A DNA stretch of 64,000 nt from Actinomycetospora lemnae (GTDB taxonomy: Bacteria > Actinomycetota > Actinomycetes > Mycobacteriales > Pseudonocardiaceae), in assembly GCF_028737315.1 (NCBI RefSeq), contig NZ_JAQZAO010000001.1, forward strand, positions 1 to 64,000, written 5' to 3'. Shown here one piece after another: positions 36,018 through 44,665 of the stretch. A model generated the notes under the pieces. It was not told the origin of the DNA, searched no databases, and saw only the letters and a program-made list of their open reading frames with translations. The translations under genes were made by a program, and so were the position numbers. How positions within the stretch are numbered: position 1 is the stretch's first letter; each line of letters starts with the position of its first letter.

Positions 36018-36047
36018 TGGGTCGAGCTCCGCTGCGCTCCGTCTCCC
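36018..36047 (-). repeat. Dispersed ERSG repeat, copy F (intergenic, full length)
   Basis: A full 30-bp copy. On the minus strand it begins GGGAGACGGAGCG and ends GAGCTCGACCCA. It fills almost exactly the gap between the stops of two convergent genes (WYL regulator at 36015, alcohol dehydrogenase at 36049). I take it as the reference copy for the family. Confidence 0.85.
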
Positions 36048-36048
36048 G

Positions 36049-37083
36049 CTACGGCATCTCCACCACGAACCGGAACCGCACGTCCCCGCGCCCGAGCCGG
36101 TCCAGCGCCTCGCCGAGCCGGTCGGGCGTGACGACCTCGACGTCGGCGACGATGCCGTGCTCCGCGGCGACGTCGAGCATCTCGCGGGTGGCGGGTACGC
36201 CGCCGCTGCCGGTGCCGGCGATCCGCTTCTCGCCGACGACGAGGCTCATCGGGTCGATCTGCAGGGGCCGCGGCGGGATGCCGGCGAGGACGTAGGTGCC
36301 GTCGACCGCGAGCGCGTCCAGGTAGGGCGCGGGGTCGAGCGGGTGACCCGTGGTGTCGAGGAGCAGGTCGAAGCGGCGGGCCTGGCGCGCGAGGGCGTCC
36401 GGGTCGCGGGTGAGGACGACGTCGTCGGCACCGAGGGCCTTGGCGGCGTCGGCCTTGGCCTCGCTGGTGGTCAGGGCGACCGTCTCGGCGCCCAGCGCGT
36501 GAGCGAACCTGATGGCGAGGTGTCCGAGCCCGCCGACCCCGACGACGCCCACGGTCGTCCCCGGGCCGGCCCCGAAACGGCGCAGCGGCGACCAGGTCGT
36601 GATCCCGGCGCACAGCAGCGGGGCCGCGCCGGCGGGGTCGAGCCCCGCGGGCAGCGCGTGGACGAAGTGGCGGTCGACGACGATCTCGGTGGAGAACCCG
36701 CCCTGCGTCGTGCCGCCCGAGACGCGGTCCTCGCCACCGTAGGTCAGGGTCGGGAAGGCCTCGCAGTCGTTCTCCCGCCCGGCGCGGCACGGCACGCAGG
36801 TGCGGCACGAGTCGACGATGTTGCCGACCGCGACGCGGTCGCCGGGGCGCAGGTCGGTGACCTCGTCGCCGACCGCCTCGACCACACCGGTCATCTCGTG
36901 GCCCGCGACCAGCGGGAACGCCGCGGGGTCGCCGGAGGCGAGGGCGTGACGGTCGGTCGCGCAGACGCCGCAGTGGGTGACGCGGACGACGACGTCGACC
37001 GGGCGCGGGTCGCGCCGGGCGAACGACCACGAGCGCGGGGCCTCGCCCGGGGTGTGGGCGGCCCATCCCGTGACCTGGCGCAT
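36049..37083 (-). CDS. Zinc-dependent alcohol dehydrogenase (CAD-like)
   Basis: A 344-residue medium-chain dehydrogenase. The catalytic zinc ligands lie in HCGVCATD, GHEMTG and near LLCAG; the structural zinc site is CRTCVPCRAGRENDC. The nucleotide fold is VGVVGVGGLGHLA, typical of the cinnamyl-alcohol dehydrogenase type. It oxidises or reduces primary alcohols/aldehydes with NADP(H), specificity unknown. ATG 37083 has GAGGAGGACC just upstream. The divergent TetR gene and two operator-like sites in between suggest ligand-controlled expression. Confidence 0.93.
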   Translation of the reverse strand: MRQVTGWAAHTPGEAPRSWSFARRDPRPVDVVVRVTHCGVCATDRHALASGDPAAFPLVAGHEMTGVVEAVGDEVTDLRPGDRVAVGNIVDSCRTCVPCRAGRENDCEAFPTLTYGGEDRVSGGTTQGGFSTEIVVDRHFVHALPAGLDPAGAAPLLCAGITTWSPLRRFGAGPGTTVGVVGVGGLGHLAIRFAHALGAETVALTTSEAKADAAKALGADDVVLTRDPDALARQARRFDLLLDTTGHPLDPAPYLDALAVDGTYVLAGIPPRPLQIDPMSLVVGEKRIAGTGSGGVPATREMLDVAAEHGIVADVEVVTPDRLGEALDRLGRGDVRFRFVVEMP

Positions 37084-37098
37084 GGTGGTCCTCCTCGA

Positions 37099-37114
37099 AA
37101 CAAACCGTTTGGTT
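37099..37114. promoter_or_regulatory. TetR operator-like site 1
   Basis: AACAAACCGTTTGGTT, a near-palindrome centred on AAACCGTTT, 16 bases before the alcohol dehydrogenase start. A related site lies at 37150-37165. Confidence 0.55.
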
Positions 37115-37149
37115 ACGTCCTCACCGTAGGACGGTGTCCGGTGGATCGC

Positions 37150-37165
37150 AACTGAACGGTTGGTT
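37150..37165. promoter_or_regulatory. TetR operator-like site 2
   Basis: AACTGAACGGTTGGTT shares most bases with site 1 and ends 11 bases before the TetR ATG, a position suited to autorepression. Confidence 0.55.
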
Positions 37166-37176
37166 AGGATCGCGGC

Positions 37177-37752
37177 ATGCCGAAGGACGGAGCCGCCACC
37201 CGCCGCCGGCTGCTCGACGCCGCGACCGCCGAGTTCTCGCGCTACGGCATCGCCGGGGCCCGCGTGGACCGGATCGCCGACGCCGCGGAGGCCAACAAGG
37301 CGCAGATCTACGCGTGGTTCTCGTCCAAGGACGGGCTGTTCGACGCGGTGTTCGCCGAGCACCTCGCGCTCATCGTCGACCTCGTCCCCTTCGACGCCCG
37401 GGACCTCGCGGGCTACGCGGTGCGGCTCTACGACGCCTACCTGGAGAAGCCGTCGGTGATCCTGCTCGCGACCTGGGCACGCCTCGAGCGGGTGCCGACG
37501 GGCGACCTGCTCACCTCCGTCGGCGACGTCATGGGCGAGAAGCTCGACACGATCCGCTCCGCCCAGGCCGCCGGGCTGGTCGACCCCGACCTGGCGCCCG
37601 CGGACGTCTACTCGATGGTGATCGCGTTGTCGATGTCGTGGTCGCCGGCGGCCACCGTGGTCACGGCCGCGCCGGACGACCCGGCCGCCGACCACCAGCG
37701 GCGCCGCACGGCCCTGCACACCGCCGCGCGCCGGGCGTTCCGGCCCGGCTGA
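37177..37752 (+). CDS. TetR/AcrR family repressor
   Basis: A 191-residue one-component regulator. The N-terminal helix-turn-helix reads RRRLLDAATAEFSRYGIAG and VDRIADAAEANKAQIYAWF. The C-terminal ligand domain contains a TetR_C-type stretch (LATWARLERVPTGDLL) found in many actinobacterial members. ATG 37177. It is divergent from the alcohol dehydrogenase gene with two similar operator-like sites in the 93-base gap, so that gene and its own are the likely targets. Confidence 0.92.
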   Translation: MPKDGAATRRRLLDAATAEFSRYGIAGARVDRIADAAEANKAQIYAWFSSKDGLFDAVFAEHLALIVDLVPFDARDLAGYAVRLYDAYLEKPSVILLATWARLERVPTGDLLTSVGDVMGEKLDTIRSAQAAGLVDPDLAPADVYSMVIALSMSWSPAATVVTAAPDDPAADHQRRRTALHTAARRAFRPG

Positions 37753-37756
37753 CCCC

Positions 37757-38398
37757 TCACACCGCCGCGGGAGCCAGCACCCGCTCCAGCCACGGGCCCA
37801 CGGCCGCGGCGACCGGGCCGCGGGCGCGCAACGAGTGGTCGCCGGCGAGGACGACGACCTCGCGCGTGGCGGTCTGCTCGGGGATGCCGAACCGGTCGTT
37901 CGCCCCCGACACGGCGAGCACGGGCACCGTCACCGCGTCGATCTCGGGGCCGCGGTCGGGACGCGTGCCGTCCTTGCGGGCCGGGGCGAGCAGCGGGAAG
38001 GCCAGCGCGAGGACCCCGACCGGCGCGAGGGCGGCCGCGCCCCGGCAGGCCACGCGCGCGCCGGAGGACCGCCCGCCGTGGACCTGGGGGACGCCGGGCA
38101 GCCGGTCGCGCAGGTGGGCCACCACCGCCGCCCACGCGGCGTCGAGCTGCGCGGCCGGGGCGGGCGCCTTGCGACCGGCGACCCGGTAGGGCTGGAGGAC
38201 GCGGGCGACGGCGAGCCCGGCCTCGCGCGCGGCCGAGCGGGCGCCCATGAGGTCCGGCGCCTCGACGCCCCCGCCGGCGCCGTGGCCGAGGACGAGCAGC
38301 CCGCGCGGGGCCCCACCGTCGTCGATGCCGGCCTCGTCCAGGTGCACCGCCGCCGGGCCGTGGGGGGTCTCGACGGTGATCGGGTCGCGGTCGGTCAC
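37757..38398 (-). CDS. Alpha/beta-hydrolase family protein (KAN-type)
   Basis: A 213-residue small hydrolase-fold protein. The early strand GLLVLGHGAGGGVEAPDL supplies an oxyanion-like loop, the nucleophile elbow is GGRSSGARVAC, an acid residue lies in SGANDRFG and the His in VVVLAGDHSLR. This resembles the KANL3/Tex30-like hydrolases; the substrate is unknown. GTG 38398 overlaps the stop of the SRAP gene by four bases, so the two are translated together. Confidence 0.85.
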   Translation of the reverse strand: MTDRDPITVETPHGPAAVHLDEAGIDDGGAPRGLLVLGHGAGGGVEAPDLMGARSAAREAGLAVARVLQPYRVAGRKAPAPAAQLDAAWAAVVAHLRDRLPGVPQVHGGRSSGARVACRGAAALAPVGVLALAFPLLAPARKDGTRPDRGPEIDAVTVPVLAVSGANDRFGIPEQTATREVVVLAGDHSLRARGPVAAAVGPWLERVLAPAAV

Positions 38399-39183
38399 TG
38401 TGTCGCCGAGACGTCGGCGTCCAGGTCGAGGTCGAGCCCCACCTGCTCGGGCTCGTCGTGGCGCTCCTCGATCAGCTCCGGCCCGTGGTTCTGCACGTTG
38501 TTGACCATGGTGGACACCTGGCGCAGCTCGAACGACGTCAGCAGCTCGGGCGGGGGCGGCTCGAGGAGGTCGGTCGGGTCGTCGTTGTCGGGGTCGAGCC
38601 AGGCCCGCCAGCGCTCGGCCGGCAGCACGAGCGGCATGCGGTGGTGGATCGCGGTGAGCGGCCCGGCGGCGTCGATGGTGACGACGGTGGTGCTGATCAG
38701 CGGCGCCGTGCCCTTCGGGGCGTCCTTCGGCCGCCACGTCTCCCAGAGCCCGGCGAAGGCGATCGACTTCCCGCCCGGCAGCGTGATGAAGTACGGCACC
38801 TTGCGCCCGCCCGGCCCGTCGCGCTGCCACTCGTACCAGCCGTCGGCCGGGAGCAGGCAGCGCCGGCCCCTCACCGCGCGGCGGAAGGCGGGCTTGCTGG
38901 TCAGCGAGTCGGACCGCGCGTTGATCATGCGACTGCCGATCTTCGGGTCGTCCGCCCAGCCCGGCACCAGGCCCCAGCGCATGGCCCGCAGGCTGCGCTC
39001 GAGACGCTGCGGGTCGGCCCTGCCCCGGTCGTCGCGCGGGTGCCGGTCGACCACGCCGATCACCGTCGTGGTCGGCGCGACGTTGTACTCGGGGCCCGGC
39101 CAGGCGCCGTCGGTGGCGTCGACGGCGTCGAACTCCTCGGCGAGGATGGCCGGGTCCTTCGCCTGGCTGTAGCGGCCGCACAT
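38395..39183 (-). CDS. SRAP-domain DNA repair protein (HMCES/YedK family)
   Basis: A 262-residue SOS-response-associated peptidase family protein that crosslinks through Cys2 to abasic sites in single-stranded DNA and so shields them. The start MCGRYSQ sets ATG 39183, because the Cys must follow the initiator Met. PEYNVAPTTTV, RWGLVPGWADDP, NARSDSL, LLPADGWYEW and the His of HHRMPLVL are all present. The tail is acidic. It is the equivalent of Rv3226c and is divergent from aroA, as in M. tuberculosis. Confidence 0.95.
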   Translation of the reverse strand: MCGRYSQAKDPAILAEEFDAVDATDGAWPGPEYNVAPTTTVIGVVDRHPRDDRGRADPQRLERSLRAMRWGLVPGWADDPKIGSRMINARSDSLTSKPAFRRAVRGRRCLLPADGWYEWQRDGPGGRKVPYFITLPGGKSIAFAGLWETWRPKDAPKGTAPLISTTVVTIDAAGPLTAIHHRMPLVLPAERWRAWLDPDNDDPTDLLEPPPPELLTSFELRQVSTMVNNVQNHGPELIEERHDEPEQVGLDLDLDADVSATQ

Positions 39184-39242
39184 GCCCCCATCCTGGCACC
39201 GGGGTCCGACACCATCCTGCGCGAACGCGAGAGGATGGCCCC

Positions 39243-40559
39243 ATGAGCGATCAGCCCTGGGCAGCACCGACCGCGGACGGGCCGGTGCACGGCACGGTGT
39301 CGGTGCCGGGGTCGAAGTCGGTGACCAACCGGGCGCTGGTCCTCGCCGCGCTGGGCACCGACGGCGTCACGCGCCGGGTGCGGGGGGCGGCGCGGTCGCG
39401 CGACACGACGCTCATGGCCGGGGCGCTCGCCGCGCTGGGGGCGACCGTGACCACCACCGACGGCCGCGCCGGCACCCTCGACCTCGCGATCACCGCCCCC
39501 GCGACGTTCCACGGCGGCCACGTCGACTGCGGGCTCGCCGGCACCGTCATGCGCTTCGTCCCGCCGCTGGCCGCGCTGGCCGACGGCCCGGTGGTGCTCG
39601 ACGGCGACGAGCGCGCCCGCGAGCGACCGATGAGCGGCATCGTGGCGGGACTGCGCGGGCTCGGGGTGGAGGTCTCCGGCGAGGCGCTCCCGCTGACCGT
39701 CACCGGCGGCCCGCACCCGCCCGGCGGCGAGGTGACCGTCGACGCGTCGGCGTCGAGCCAGTTCGTCTCGGGCCTGCTGCTCTCCGGCGCGCGCTACGCC
39801 CGCGGCGTCACCGTCACCCACGCCGGCGAGCGGGGCGTGCCGTCACTGCCGCACGTCGCGATGAGCGTGGCGATGCTGCGGGACGCCGGGGTGGTGGTCG
39901 ACGAGTCCCCGAGCCGCTGGCACGTCGGCCCCGGCCCCGTCACCGCGCCCGCGGTGCTCGACGTCGAGCCCGACCTCTCCGGCGCGGCGGTGTACCTGGC
40001 CGCCGCGCTCGCGACCGGCGGTGCCGTCACCATCGCCGGCTGGCCCGACACCGACCTGCAGCCGGGCGGCGTGGTGCGCCGGGTGCTCGAGGCGTTCGGG
40101 GCGCGGGTGTCGCTCGACGCGGACGGCCTCACCGTGCGCGGTCCCGACCGTCTCGACGGCGTCGACGTCGACCTGCACGAGGTCAGCGAGCTCACCCCGA
40201 CCGTCGCCGCCCTGGCCGCCCTCGCCGCGCGCGACGGGGCGCCGTCGCGGCTGCGGGGCGTCGCGCACATCCGCGGCCACGAGACCGACCGCCTCGCCGC
40301 GCTCGCCGCCGAGCTCGGCACCGTCGGGGCGCGGGTCACCGAGACCGAGGACGGGCTCGCGATCGCCCCGAGCCCGCTGTCGGCGCCGACGCGGCCGTGG
40401 CGGGCGTACGCCGACCACCGGATGGCCACCGCCGGCGCGATCGTCGGGCTCGTCGTCCCCGGCGTGACGATCGACGACGTCGCCGCCACCACCAAGACCC
40501 TGCCCGACTTCGCCGACGACTGGCCGACGCTCGTCGCGGGCGCCGGGGTGGGGGTCTGA
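39243..40559 (+). CDS. aroA: 3-phosphoshikimate 1-carboxyvinyltransferase (EPSP synthase)
   Basis: A 438-residue shikimate-pathway enzyme that joins shikimate-3-phosphate and phosphoenolpyruvate. Visible motifs are PGSKSVTNRALVLAAL near the N-terminus, DCGLAGTVMRF, the DGDERARERPM segment, ASASSQFVSGLLL and the late YADHRMATAGAI. Length and motifs are standard. ATG 39243. It is followed 6 bases later by rsgA, probably an operon (Rv3227-Rv3228 order). Confidence 0.97.
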   Translation: MSDQPWAAPTADGPVHGTVSVPGSKSVTNRALVLAALGTDGVTRRVRGAARSRDTTLMAGALAALGATVTTTDGRAGTLDLAITAPATFHGGHVDCGLAGTVMRFVPPLAALADGPVVLDGDERARERPMSGIVAGLRGLGVEVSGEALPLTVTGGPHPPGGEVTVDASASSQFVSGLLLSGARYARGVTVTHAGERGVPSLPHVAMSVAMLRDAGVVVDESPSRWHVGPGPVTAPAVLDVEPDLSGAAVYLAAALATGGAVTIAGWPDTDLQPGGVVRRVLEAFGARVSLDADGLTVRGPDRLDGVDVDLHEVSELTPTVAALAALAARDGAPSRLRGVAHIRGHETDRLAALAAELGTVGARVTETEDGLAIAPSPLSAPTRPWRAYADHRMATAGAIVGLVVPGVTIDDVAATTKTLPDFADDWPTLVAGAGVGV

Positions 40560-40565
40560 GGACCG

Positions 40566-41591
40566 GTGACACGCGGCGGCGGGCGGGGACAGACCTCGCG
40601 GCTCGACGAGTCCGACGTCCGCGTCCGCCCGGGCCGGGGCACCCGGCCGCGCAGCAAGCGCCGTCCGGAACACGCCGACGCCACGCCCGCCATGGTCGTG
40701 GGTGTCGACCGGGGCCGTTGGACCTGCGCGCCCGACGAGGACCCGGAGCGCCGCGTCGTCGCCATGCGGGCCCGCGAGCTGGGGCGCACGCCCGTCGTCG
40801 TCGGTGATCGGGTGGGCCTGGTGGGCGACGTCTCGGGCGGCGACGACTCGCTCGCGCGCATCGTCCGGGTCGCCGACCGGTCCTCCGTGCTGCGCCGCAC
40901 CGCCGACGACACCGACCCCTACGAGCGGGTGGTCGTCGCCAACGCCTCGCACCTGGTGATCGTCACCTCCCTGGCCGACCCGCCGCCGCGCACCGGGTTC
41001 GTCGACCGCGCGCTCGTCGCCGCCTACGCCGGCGGGCTGGAGCCGGTGCTGTGCCTGACGAAGGCCGACCTCGCCGACCCCGAGCCGTTCGCGGCGCAGT
41101 ACGCCGAGCTCGACCTCCCGCGCGTCGTCACCCGGGCCGGCGAGGACCCGGCGGCGCTGCGCGAGGTCGTCGCCGACCGCGTCACCGCGCTCGTCGGGCA
41201 CTCCGGGGTGGGCAAGTCGACGCTGGTCAACCAGCTCGTGCCCGACGCCGACCGGGCCGTCGGCGAGGTGTCGGGCGTCGGGAAGGGGCGGCACACGTCG
41301 ACGTCGGCGGTCGCTCTCGCTCTCCCCGGCGCCCGCGGCTGGGTCGTCGACACCCCCGGCGTGCGCTCGTTCGGCCTCGCCCACATCGCCCCCGACGACG
41401 TGGTGGCCGCGTTCGGGGATCTCGCCGCGGCGATCGAGGAGTGCCCGCGCGGCTGCGGCCACCTCGGCCCGCCGGCCGACCCCGAGTGCGCGCTGGACGG
41501 CGAGGTCGCCGCCGGGCGCCTGTCCCCCGCCCGGCTGGAGGCGCTCCGGCGGGTCCTGGAGGCGCTGCGCACCCCCGCGTGGGAGACGTGA
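40566..41591 (+). CDS. rsgA: Ribosome small-subunit GTPase A
   Basis: A 341-residue late 30S-assembly GTPase. It has the circularly permuted G-motif order of this family: G4 TKADL near 165, then G1 GHSGVGKST near 211, then G3 DTPGV. The N-terminal part forms the OB fold after a basic tail (RPGRGTRPRSKRRPEH), and the C-terminal zinc finger uses CPRGCGH and PECAL. GTG 40566 is accepted; it lies 6 bases after aroA. Confidence 0.95.
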   Translation: MTRGGGRGQTSRLDESDVRVRPGRGTRPRSKRRPEHADATPAMVVGVDRGRWTCAPDEDPERRVVAMRARELGRTPVVVGDRVGLVGDVSGGDDSLARIVRVADRSSVLRRTADDTDPYERVVVANASHLVIVTSLADPPPRTGFVDRALVAAYAGGLEPVLCLTKADLADPEPFAAQYAELDLPRVVTRAGEDPAALREVVADRVTALVGHSGVGKSTLVNQLVPDADRAVGEVSGVGKGRHTSTSAVALALPGARGWVVDTPGVRSFGLAHIAPDDVVAAFGDLAAAIEECPRGCGHLGPPADPECALDGEVAAGRLSPARLEALRRVLEALRTPAWET

Positions 41592-41628
41592 GGCCCGGAT
41601 AGGCCCCGGGTCGTGGTGCGCGGGTCGG

Positions 41629-42249
41629 TCAGGTCCCGCGCAGCACCCGGTCCGCGCGCTGCGCCGTCGCCGCGATCATCCTGGCGTTGGCGGCGTCGCT
41701 GCCGTCGGCGCGGGCGACCGCCTCGGCGTGGCTGCGGCCGTGGCGCTCGTGGCGGGCGACGAGCCGGGCGCGGCGCACCTCCTCGTCGGGCTCGAGGAAC
41801 CACACCTCGTCGAGCAGGGCCCGGACGCCGTCCCACGGCGGCTCCTCGAGCAGCAGGTAGTTCCCCTCGGTGACGACGACGAGCGCGTCGGGCGGGACCT
41901 CCAGCGCCCCGGCGATCGGCTCCTCGATCTCGCGGCGGAACTCCGGCGCCCAGACGGTCGCCGCCCGCGAGCGCACCCGCTCGAGGAAGGCGAGGTAGCC
42001 CGGGGCGTCGAACGTGTCCGGGGCGCCCTTGCGCTCGCGGCGGCCCAGGCGGTCGAGGACGGAGTTCGCGAGGTGCCAGCCGTCCATGCCCACGACCGCC
42101 ACCCCGGGCCCGGCGAGCGACGCGGCGAGCGTCGACTTCCCCGCGCCCGGTCCCCCGACGATGCCGAGGACGCGGCGGCGCCCGTCCGCGCGCGCGGCGT
42201 CGAGGAGGTGGGCGATGCCCGGGTCGGAGCTCGGCGTCACGCCACGCAT
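41629..42249 (-). CDS. P-loop nucleoside/pantothenate-kinase-like protein
   Basis: A 206-residue kinase of the uridine-kinase/PanK-like superfamily. Walker A is GGPGAGKSTLAAS, VVGMDGWHLAN supplies an acidic residue, the KGAPDTFDAPGYLAFLERV block is typical of the FrcK/nucleoside kinase group, and VVVTEGNYLLLE is the second conserved strand. The substrate cannot be fixed from the sequence. ATG 42249; divergent from the photolyase-like gene 27 bases away. Confidence 0.88.
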   Translation of the reverse strand: MRGVTPSSDPGIAHLLDAARADGRRRVLGIVGGPGAGKSTLAASLAGPGVAVVGMDGWHLANSVLDRLGRRERKGAPDTFDAPGYLAFLERVRSRAATVWAPEFRREIEEPIAGALEVPPDALVVVTEGNYLLLEEPPWDGVRALLDEVWFLEPDEEVRRARLVARHERHGRSHAEAVARADGSDAANARMIAATAQRADRVLRGT

Positions 42250-42276
42250 GATCGCCCATCAGCCGGGTACGGCTGC

Positions 42277-43527
42277 ATGGTGCAGCTGCCCGTGCCCGAG
42301 CCCGGTCCCGACGCCGCGGTGGCCTTCGTACGGGAGCACCTCGCCGACCTCGCCTGCGACACCCCCGCCGCGTCGACGTCGATCCGGGGCGGGCAGACCG
42401 AGGCCGACGCGGCCCTGGCGGCGCTGGACGTCACCGGCTACGCCGGACGTCGCAACCAGGTGTGGCCGCCGGAGCGCCGCGGGGCGTCGAAGATGTCGCC
42501 GTACATCCGCTACAACCTCGTCGCGCTGCCCACGCTGTGGGACCACGTCGCCGACGCCCCGGCGAACGACCGCCGCAAGTACCGCGACGAGCTCGCCTGG
42601 CAGGAGTACACCCGCCACCTCTACGCGCGCTTCGGCCGGGACGGCGGGGCGGCGCTGGGCACCGAGCTGCGCGCGCACCCGCCGAGCCCGCCCGAGCCGT
42701 GGGACGAGCCGTGGCCCCGGGACATGGAGTGCATGGACACGACCGTCGGGGAACTGCACGCCGACGGCTGGCTGGTCAACCAGACGCGGATGTGGCTCGC
42801 GAGCCAGTGGACGGTGCGGGCGGGCGCGCGGTGGCGCGACGGCGAGGAGGAGTTCTTCACCCACCTGCTCGACGGTTCGCGGGCGGCCAACCGGCTGAAC
42901 TGGCAGTGGACCACCGGCGCCGGGAACGGCAAGGCCTACGCGTTCGCGCGCTGGCAGGTCCAGAAGCGGGCGCCCGCGCTGTGCCGGCGGTGTGTGCTGC
43001 GGGACGCCTGCCCGGTCCAGGACTGGCCCGACCAGCGCACGACCCGCGCCTCGATGTCGGAGCTCCTGCGCGACGACCCGGACCCGTCGGTGACGTCCGG
43101 CCCGCTGTCGCGCTCCGGTGAGGGTGACGTGGAGGCGGTGTGGCTGACCGCGGAGTCGCTCGGCGACGCCGACCCCGCCCTGGCCGCCCACCCCGACGTC
43201 CCGGCGGTGTTCTGCTTCGACGAGCCGCTGCTGCGCCGGCTCATGCTCTCGGGCAAGCGGCTGGTGTTCCTCACCGAGACCCTCGCGGACCTCGCCACGC
43301 GGCGGCCGGTGGCGATCCACCGGGGCCGGGTGACCGACGAGCTGGCCGGACGGCGCCTGGCCGTCACCTTCGCGCCGGTGCCCGGCTTCCGGCGGCGCGC
43401 GGCGGCGCTCGAGCCGGCCGTCGTGCACCCGTACCCGTGGCTCTTCCGCCCGCGGGCGGGCCGGATGCAGTCCTACACCGCGTGGCGCAAGGGCATGCCC
43501 GCGCAGCCGGACCGGGTCGCGGCGTGA
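42277..43527 (+). CDS. Photolyase/cryptochrome homologue with swapped domain order
   Basis: A 416-residue flavoprotein candidate. Residues about 30-255 align with the normally C-terminal FAD-binding helical domain of photolyases: SPYIRYNLVALPTLW, ELAWQEYTRHLYARFG, GWLVNQTRMWLASQW and DGSRAANRLNWQWTTG. A Cys cluster CRRCVLRDAC lies near 236. Only then comes a segment (about 284-407) that resembles the normally N-terminal alpha/beta photolyase domain: VWLTAESLGDADPALAAH, then VFLTETLADLATR, ending FRPRAGRMQSYTAWRKG, which parallels the family's end-of-domain VFTPFKNAW block. So the two halves appear in reverse order. DNA repair, photoreception or another use of FAD are all possible. ATG 42277, or GTG 42280. 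Confidence 0.8.
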   Translation: MVQLPVPEPGPDAAVAFVREHLADLACDTPAASTSIRGGQTEADAALAALDVTGYAGRRNQVWPPERRGASKMSPYIRYNLVALPTLWDHVADAPANDRRKYRDELAWQEYTRHLYARFGRDGGAALGTELRAHPPSPPEPWDEPWPRDMECMDTTVGELHADGWLVNQTRMWLASQWTVRAGARWRDGEEEFFTHLLDGSRAANRLNWQWTTGAGNGKAYAFARWQVQKRAPALCRRCVLRDACPVQDWPDQRTTRASMSELLRDDPDPSVTSGPLSRSGEGDVEAVWLTAESLGDADPALAAHPDVPAVFCFDEPLLRRLMLSGKRLVFLTETLADLATRRPVAIHRGRVTDELAGRRLAVTFAPVPGFRRRAAALEPAVVHPYPWLFRPRAGRMQSYTAWRKGMPAQPDRVAA

Positions 43528-43737
43528 CGGCACCACCCGCACCATCCGCACCACCTGCCCCGCAGGGCGTGCGGCGGTGTGGCGGCCCGGCCGCCGGTGC
43601 GGTTCGACGAGCCGGTGACCGTGCAGCACGACCTCGTGCTCGCGCGGGCGGAGGCCGGGCACCTGTGGCGACGCGCGCTGTCGGGGGTGCGTGCGAGGGT
43701 GGCTCTCGGCGTCGGAGGGCGTGAGGGGGCCGTCGTG

Positions 43738-44661
43738 GTGCGCGAGCAGCAGCCGTGGCTGGACGTGCCGTTCGGGGAGAAGGACGAGGCCAAGGCCGCC
43801 GGCGCGCTGTGGGACTGGCGCGCCAGGCGCTGGTACGCGCCCCGGCCCGGGATGGCGGAGCTCGCGCGGTGGCTGCCGGCGCCGCGGACGCCGGGTGCCG
43901 CGGCGGCCGAGGCGGCCGAGGCGGCCGAGGCGGCGGAGGCGGCAGAGGAGGAGGACCGGGCGGACGGGGCACCGGAGCTCGCTGAGCACGCCCGGCATCG
44001 TGCGGACGGGTCCGCGCGGTCGGCTCCGCCGGTCGGGGCGCCGGTCGGGACGCCGGTCGGGACGCCGGTCGGGACGCCGGTCGGGACGCCGGTCGGGACG
44101 CCGGTCGGGACGCCGGTCGGGGCATCGGTCGGGGCATCGGTCGAGGTGCGGCTCGCGGAGGCGCTGGACCGGCTCACCGAGCCGGGCCGGCTGGCGCGGT
44201 GGGCCCGGCGCCGGCCGCCGTGGCGGGTGCTGCACGGGGTGCCCGTCGACGCCGGGCGCGGGGAGGTGGACCACGTGCTGGTGGGCCCGCCCGGCGTCGT
44301 CACCGTGCGGACCGCGCACCACCCCGGCGCGGCGGTGCGGGTCGACGGCGACCACCTGACCGTCGACGGCCGGGTCGTCGACCACGTCCGCCGCGCCCGC
44401 GCCGAGGCCGAGCACGCGAGTCGGCTGATCGCCGCCGCGCGGGGCGATCCCGAGGCCCCGCCGGCGACGGCCGCCCTCGCGGTCGTCGCCGCGTCGGTGG
44501 CCACGGCACCGGGGGGCACCTGGCCGCGCGGGGTGCTGGTGGCGGCGCCCGCGAACCTGCCGCGGCGGATCACGTCGCTGCCGACCGCGCTGGCCGACGA
44601 CGAGATCGACGAGCTCTACGCCGTCGCGCGGCGCCTGGGCACGTGGACGCGCGGGCTCTGA
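43738..44661 (+). CDS. DUF5710-NERD domain protein with PVGT-repeat linker
   Basis: About 307 residues. The N-terminal 50 residues (PWLDVPFGEKDEAKAAGALW, RWYAPRPGM) are a DUF5710 domain, usually found with plasmid primases and helicases. After a variable linker comes a NERD-like nuclease-related domain (VLHGVPVDAGRGEVDHVLVG, GVVTVRTAHH). The linker contains EAA and PVGT repeats, the latter coded by a 12-bp tandem array. GTG 43738 is chosen because GAGGGGG lies eight bases upstream; an ATG at 43579 in the same frame is possible but adds residues with no family character. Function unknown; DNA-related by domain content. Confidence 0.75.
   Translation: MREQQPWLDVPFGEKDEAKAAGALWDWRARRWYAPRPGMAELARWLPAPRTPGAAAAEAAEAAEAAEAAEEEDRADGAPELAEHARHRADGSARSAPPVGAPVGTPVGTPVGTPVGTPVGTPVGTPVGASVGASVEVRLAEALDRLTEPGRLARWARRRPPWRVLHGVPVDAGRGEVDHVLVGPPGVVTVRTAHHPGAAVRVDGDHLTVDGRVVDHVRRARAEAEHASRLIAAARGDPEAPPATAALAVVAASVATAPGGTWPRGVLVAAPANLPRRITSLPTALADDEIDELYAVARRLGTWTRGL
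44029..44144. repeat. 12-bp tandem repeat array in the NERD gene
   Basis: CCGGTCGGGACG is repeated six times exactly (44041-44112), flanked by one variant unit before and about two and a half variant units after. Each unit encodes PVGT or a close variant. Because the period is a multiple of three, copy-number change keeps the frame. Confidence 0.9.
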
Positions 44662-44665
44662 GCGA

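Noticed and set aside
44029-44144. CRISPR-like array
   Set aside because: The 12-bp units are directly contiguous without spacers and are translated in frame, so this is a minisatellite.
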